A stretch of DNA of 64,000 nucleotides from Paramacrobiotus metropolitanus (taxonomy: Eukaryota; Tardigrada; Eutardigrada; Parachela; Macrobiotidae). The translations under genes and the position numbers were made by a program. The notes below the pieces were generated by a model. The model had not been told where the DNA came from, did no database searches, and saw only the letters and a program-made list of their open reading frames with translations. This document shows, piece by piece, positions 59,837 through 64,000 of the stretch. The DNA is taken from positions 496,001-560,000 of the forward strand of contig NW_026570312.1 in assembly GCF_019649055.1 (NCBI RefSeq). Reading direction: 5' to 3'. Position 1 is the stretch's first letter; every line of letters starts with the position of its first letter.

Positions 59837-60608
59837 ACAGTCATATAGTCATATATGTCATCATATAGTCATATACAGTCATCATATAGTTATATACAGT
59901 CATCATATAGTCATTATATAGTCATATACAGTCATCATATAGTCATCATATAGTCATATACAGTCATCATATATCATATAGTTATATACAGTCATATAGT
60001 CATCATATAGTCATATACAGTCATATAGTCAGTCATATATGTCATCATATAGTCATATACAGTCATCATATAGTTATATACAGTCATCATATAGTCATCA
60101 TATAGTCATATACAGTCATCATATATCATATAGTCATCATATAGTCATATACAGTCATCATATATCATATAGTCATCATATAGTTATATACAGTCATATA
60201 GTCATCATATAGTTATATACAGTCATCATATAGTCATCATATAGTCATATACAGTCATCATATATCATATAGTCATCATATAGTTATATACAGTCATATA
60301 GTCATCATATAGTTATATACAGTCATCATATAGTCATCATATAGTCATATACAGTCATCATATATCATATAGTCATCATATAGTTATATACAGTCATATA
60401 GTCATCATATAGTTATATACAGTCATCATATAGTCATCATATAGTCATATACAGTCATCATATATCATATAGTCATCATATAGTCATATACAGTCATCAT
60501 ATATCATATAGTCATCATATAGTTATATACAGTCATATAGTCATCATATAGTCATATACAGTCATATAGTCAGTCATATAGTCATATATATATACAGTCA
60601 TATATGTA
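59837..60608. repeat. Satellite-like array with 100-bp higher-order unit
   Basis: Built of 'catatagtcat' and 'tatacagtcatcatatagt' words. A variant 'acagtcatcatatatcatat' falls at 60151, 60251, 60351 and 60451, so the higher-order period is exactly 100 bp for at least four units. Edges are less regular. Non-coding. Confidence 0.9.
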
Positions 60609-60879
60609 TCAACTCCGTTGTACGTGTTGTACTCTGTACTTGCAGTTGTGCAACACACCTGATTCAGCTTGAGTACAATCACTGGTAGTGGTCAGCAGCG
60701 TCGCTAGAAAAAAATAAAAATTAAATAAAGAAAACGGTATACAGAAAGTATTAAGGGACAGCTTCATCGCGTTCCCCACTAAGGCACAAACTATGCTGTC
60801 AATCGCAAGCGGAAATACATAAATGCTGATCTATCATAATCAAGAATGTTTAGTAAATAATAATATATAAATGATGAAT

Positions 60880-61085
60880 AAATGCTTAATGAATACAAGC
60901 GCCTACCTATTTAGCAAAAGCCATAGTAGCCGGTATTTTGATTTACCTGTATTCTTCAAAAACATGATAACAATATCGAGGATGCAAGACCTAGCACCGG
61001 TTAAACCCGGGAAAAGATTACGGCACCAACAAATGCCTTACCTCGAAGGTGCCTTGCTGCCGCTGGCAACGACGGCTACGTGTAT
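60880..61085. repeat. Duplicated 3' flank of the esterase locus
   Basis: Diverged copy of 49790-50040: shared words include 'aatgcttaa', 'gcgc(c)ttaccta', 'cttcaaaaa(a)c(g/a)tgataacaata' and 'gaaggtgc'. It shows that the duplication that made the esterase pseudogene extended about 1.5 kb past its stop codon. Confidence 0.55.
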
Positions 61086-61525
61086 GCGGTAGTGGCATAT
61101 GAGAAGCACTAATATTATCGAAAGCGCTTCACTTTAAAAGCAGGGGCATGCATTAGTCCGTGTGCGTTTTTCGTATTAATCTATTACGGTCTACTTCATA
61201 CTATAATAGCTAGTTTAACTGTTAATAACGACGTAACAGGAAACATATTATTTTACTGATTATCTCACTGTTGTTATAGAGGTTACTCATAATATTATAC
61301 AGCTACAGGTAACAGGACAAATGTTCAATCATTCATTTATGTATCCCAGGGCCGTAGCGAGGTCCGTGGGATGGGGTAGGCGCAATTTGGCTGCGCCATT
61401 TGCGCCCGCTTCGAAGGTCAGTCTGAGCCCACTGTGCCCATAAATTTCGAAGCCTGCGCCCGTTACGCCCGTATATACAGGCGGGGCTTTAATGCTTTAA
61501 TTAATATAAATAGTTTAATTATTAT

Positions 61526-62631
61526 TGTAGTGTATGCCATAGCAACACTCATGATGTTGTCCTCTGTAATATTAATTGCTCAGTTGAATAGCGCGCTGAA
61601 AGTCTAAATTAATAAATCGTATTAGCGTACACGACAGTGGCGTGAATGGATAGAGATTTCTGAGTTACGGTCAGATTGGAAAGGGGAATTGTTATACCAT
61701 AACGCACTGCACCATGCCTACGACGAGATCGCAGACAGCTCTGGCGACAGTTCCTTCGCATTCTGCGATGGAGCGATTTGATCCAGACAACACAGACTGG
61801 GGTGCATGGAAGCAGCGTTTTGACAACTTCGTCGTCCTGTTGGATGTACAGGATGATAAGAAAGTCAACTTACTGGTGGAAAGTTTGGAGCGCAAAGCCT
61901 TCGAGTCCCTGTACCAAGTATGCTATCCGCAGAAGATTAAAGAGTTTACAGTGGAGCAGTTGATATACAAGCTGGATCGCTTATACGTCAAGCAGACATC
62001 AAAACATTACGAAAGGTCACAATTCTTCCGTCTCACCCAGCAACAAGGAGAAAGCCTTGTTGAATACAGCAACCGCCTCCGGGCGAAGTCAATCAACTGT
62101 GAGTTTACTGGAACGATATTGGACGAGATGCTGCTAGCTGCTTTCCTGGGCGGAATCCAACGGGAGAAGACGCGACAGCACCTGTACAGCAGGGAGCCAA
62201 CCAGCATAGAGGGAGCGCTGGCCGATGCGCAAAAGTTTGAAAGCAGAATGGAGGAGAAGGATGAAAGGGTGATGGCCGTAAGGGGCAAAGGACCGAAAGG
62301 GGTAACGTGCACAGGATGCGGAGGACGCCACCTCGTAAAAGATTGTTGGTACAAAAATATGCCGTGTAATAAGTGTGGCGTAAAGGGCCACTTACAAAGA
62401 ATGTGTGGTGGAAAATCCAACTATGTTTATGAAGAACCGGATAATGTTAACGAGATAGTCAAGTACACCGATATTTTTGATTAACGAGCCGTTTTCCTTA
62501 TTTTTTTTGAGAAAGGAAGGTGTAGTGTATGCCATAGCAACACTCATGATGTTGTCCTCTGTAATATTAATTGCTCAGTTGGATAGCGCGCTGAAAGTCT
62601 AAATTAATAAATCGTTTTAGCGTACACGACA
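61526..62631 (+). mobile_element. Complete miniature LTR element carrying only gag
   Basis: Two 111-bp LTRs (61526-61636, 62521-62631) start TGTAGTGTATGCC and end GTACACGACA, differ at two positions and are flanked by ATTAT on both sides (61521-61525, 62632-62636). Each LTR holds AATAAA. The first LTR is followed, after one base, by TGGCGTGAATGG (tRNA primer-site-like). A purine tract GAGAAAGGAAGG lies directly before the second LTR. The only ORF is gag. Total length is 1,106 bp and no protease, RT, RNase H or integrase is present, so it must be mobilised by a partner. Confidence 0.9.
61714..62484 (+). CDS. gag: Gag protein of the miniature LTR element
   Basis: 256 aa from an ATG at 61714, 77 bp after the LTR. 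The N-terminal two thirds resemble Ty1/copia- or gypsy-type gag of invertebrates (WGAWKQRFDNFVVL near residues 29-42; YERSQFFRLTQQQGESLVEY in the capsid-like part). The C-terminal part has two zinc knuckles, CTGCGGRHLVKDC (one residue short between Cys and His) and CNKCGVKGHLQRMC (a perfect CCHC). It would form particles that package element RNA. The frame is unbroken and stops 36 bp before the second LTR, so pol was not lost by a stop codon; the downstream part is cleanly absent. Confidence 0.85.
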   Translation: MPTTRSQTALATVPSHSAMERFDPDNTDWGAWKQRFDNFVVLLDVQDDKKVNLLVESLERKAFESLYQVCYPQKIKEFTVEQLIYKLDRLYVKQTSKHYERSQFFRLTQQQGESLVEYSNRLRAKSINCEFTGTILDEMLLAAFLGGIQREKTRQHLYSREPTSIEGALADAQKFESRMEEKDERVMAVRGKGPKGVTCTGCGGRHLVKDCWYKNMPCNKCGVKGHLQRMCGGKSNYVYEEPDNVNEIVKYTDIFD

Positions 62632-62889
62632 ATTATAGTTCTTGATCGCCGTACGTCAGACCAAGGCACATCCGGCCAAAATCCAATCTGCGCCACGGGC
62701 GCACGGCCAGTGGCGCCCGCTGCGCCTTTTGAAAAATCTAGAAATTTCGCGCCCGTGCGCCTGTGCGCCAGTTTCGGGCGCAAATATTATTCAAAAGTTG
62801 GCCGAGGAGGGGTAGGCGCGCGCCAGTGCGCCTATACCCTCGCTACGGCCCTGATGTATCCTGTCTGTCGCTTACAGCGCGATTATGTC

Positions 62890-63065
62890 TGACATATGGT
62901 TGTTAACGGTGCGGTTTTTTACCAGTGCACCGGTGCAATTTGGAAAAATTGCGGTGCGATTTTGAAAAATAATTGGTACAGGCGGTGCGGCTTTTGAAAA
63001 AAACCACACCGGCACACACCGGTGCGTTGGGGTAACCGCGTTGATGTACACCGGTTAACCACCGG
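62890..63065. promoter_or_regulatory. Subterminal repeat region of a hAT element
   Basis: Many direct and inverted copies of GGTGCGG(T)TTTT and CACCGG(TT)AACC lie within 170 bp just upstream of a BED-finger transposase ORF. hAT transposases bind such subterminal repeats. I could not identify the exact end of the element or its target duplication. Confidence 0.45.
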
Positions 63066-63346
63066 TTAATCGAAGTCATTCGAAGATACTGTAATTATAA
63101 CAAATAATGTTATGAAATATAGCTGCGGGCTGGGTTCACACCAACGGGCGCATGTCTGTAATTGCCGCAGCTGCAACAATCGGGCTGCCATAAGAAAGAA
63201 AACGTGAAGCGCAAGAGTTTGACGGGTTAATTTTCTACGTTATACAGTTGTTTTCGTTATTAATATCTTTAGATTTAAGAAATCTGTTTCGAAACTTTCA
63301 CTTCATAAAAATTTTTACCACTCGATATATACTGTTGGCGTCAAAG

Positions 63347-63919
63347 ATGCCCTTAGGAGGCTTATCTCTATCCCAAGAAATCCGGCGCGATAGAGAGGAA
63401 AGCGCAGAGCGCGCTGCACTCCGTAGTGATCAGCTGATGGACGATGAAAGCCTTCAAGTGCCAGCATCTCCTGCCAGCGCGGTCTCTGCGGACGGGACAC
63501 CTCATAAACCGTCTTCGAGCAAGCAATCCGAGATTTGGCAACATTTTATTCGGGATAATGAGAAGAAGAAGTATGTGTGCCGATATTGCTCCACTTACTA
63601 CAAAGACTCGAACTCTACGACAGTTTTATGGACGCATGTAAAAGCCAAGCACCCGAGCAAGTGTGATGCAGAGAAAGGGAAGAAGCGTACCATTCCGGAA
63701 ATATTTCTAGCTAAACCTGCTAAACTGGACAGCAAAAAGCAGCAGAAAATTGACAATCTGCTACGTCGCCTGATTGTGTCCGCAAACCTTTCTTTCCGAA
63801 TCGTGGAAACTGAAGAATTGGAAGAACTGTTCCGTGAATTGAACCCAGCTTACAAAGTGCCTTGCCGTCAGACGTTAAAAGAAAATGTGATCAGTGAGTA
63901 TGAGATTATAAAAGAGAAG
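63347..63919 (+). CDS. BED-finger hAT-type transposase, first coding exon (partial)
   Basis: ATG at 63347 and 191 codons to a donor (GAG AAG|GTAAGA), phase 0; the rest lies beyond the window. A BED zinc finger spans roughly residues 62-105 (SEIWQHFI, CRYC, HVKAKH, i.e. CxxC..HxxxxH). It is followed by the start of the hAT transposase dimer/core region (NLLRRLIVSANLSFRIVE, FRELNPAYKVPCRQTLK). It could be an active hAT element or a domesticated ZBED-like gene. The subterminal-repeat-like sequence just upstream favours a transposon. Confidence 0.75.
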
Positions 63920-64000
63920 GTAAGACACTGATTAACTGGATTTATGATTTGTTTGTGTTACACGACGCAAATGCAACATGGCGACTTTGTATGTGGCTTT

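Larger units (their letters stand above)
61347..62853. mobile_element. hAT-like non-autonomous element
   Basis: 8-bp target duplication ATGTATCC (61339-61346 and 62854-62861). Terminal inverted repeats CAGGGCCGTAGCGAGG and its complement; both the 8-bp duplication and the CAGGG start are typical of hAT elements. Subterminal regions are rich in repeated GCGCC/GCGCCCG words, likely transposase-binding repeats. No transposase inside. It hosts the nested LTR element 61526-62631. Confidence 0.8.

Overview
This is eukaryotic DNA from a small-intron invertebrate. Exons are GC-rich, introns are AT-rich with GT..AG borders, and a F-box family that I recognise only from tardigrades is present. I therefore read the window as a tardigrade scaffold (Hypsibius-like; inference, species not determined). 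There are no bacterial features, no rRNA and no CRISPR.

Layout. (1) 2.55-5.40 kb, plus: a four-exon CREBRF-type bZIP gene. Converging on it, 11.32-5.66 kb minus, is a large cadherin-like gene with an Asn-rich N-terminal region. (2) 11.4-14 kb: TE-rich intergenic DNA with two clear inverted-repeat MITEs. (3) about 14.3-43.2 kb, plus: one very long AUTS2/fibrosin/tay-family gene (PRC1-associated chromatin regulator). Its coding exons lie at 21.1, 26.4, 29.2, 33.8 and 38.6-43.2 kb, separated by introns of up to about 9 kb that hold old dispersed repeats, LINE tails and a tandem repeat. (4) 44.07-45.11 kb, minus: a Kelch-repeat protein. (5) 46.44-49.27 kb, plus: a ten-exon secreted carboxylesterase/cholinesterase-like gene whose omega loop is expanded by a Ser/Pro/Gly/Met repeat. 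(6) 50.5-58.1 kb, plus: a F-box gene split by an intron of about 5.5 kb packed with nested transposons and carrying frame lesions. (7) 58.2-59.6 kb: a decayed partial copy of the carboxylesterase, with duplicated 3' flank to about 61.1 kb. (8) 59.8-64 kb: a 100-bp higher-order satellite, a hAT-like element with a complete miniature gag-only LTR element nested in it, and the first exon of a BED-finger hAT transposase running off the end.

Neighbouring genes do not form a pathway. What unites the right-hand third is mobile DNA: several insertions can be proved from target-site duplications or from an 'empty' paralogous site inside the window. Four genes show single-base frame breaks, most next to a short homopolymer; this suggests either base-level assembly errors or, for the F-box gene, real decay.

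Exon borders were placed by eye from splice consensus and phase matching. Where phases did not match I say so. All homology calls rest on recognised motifs, not searches.
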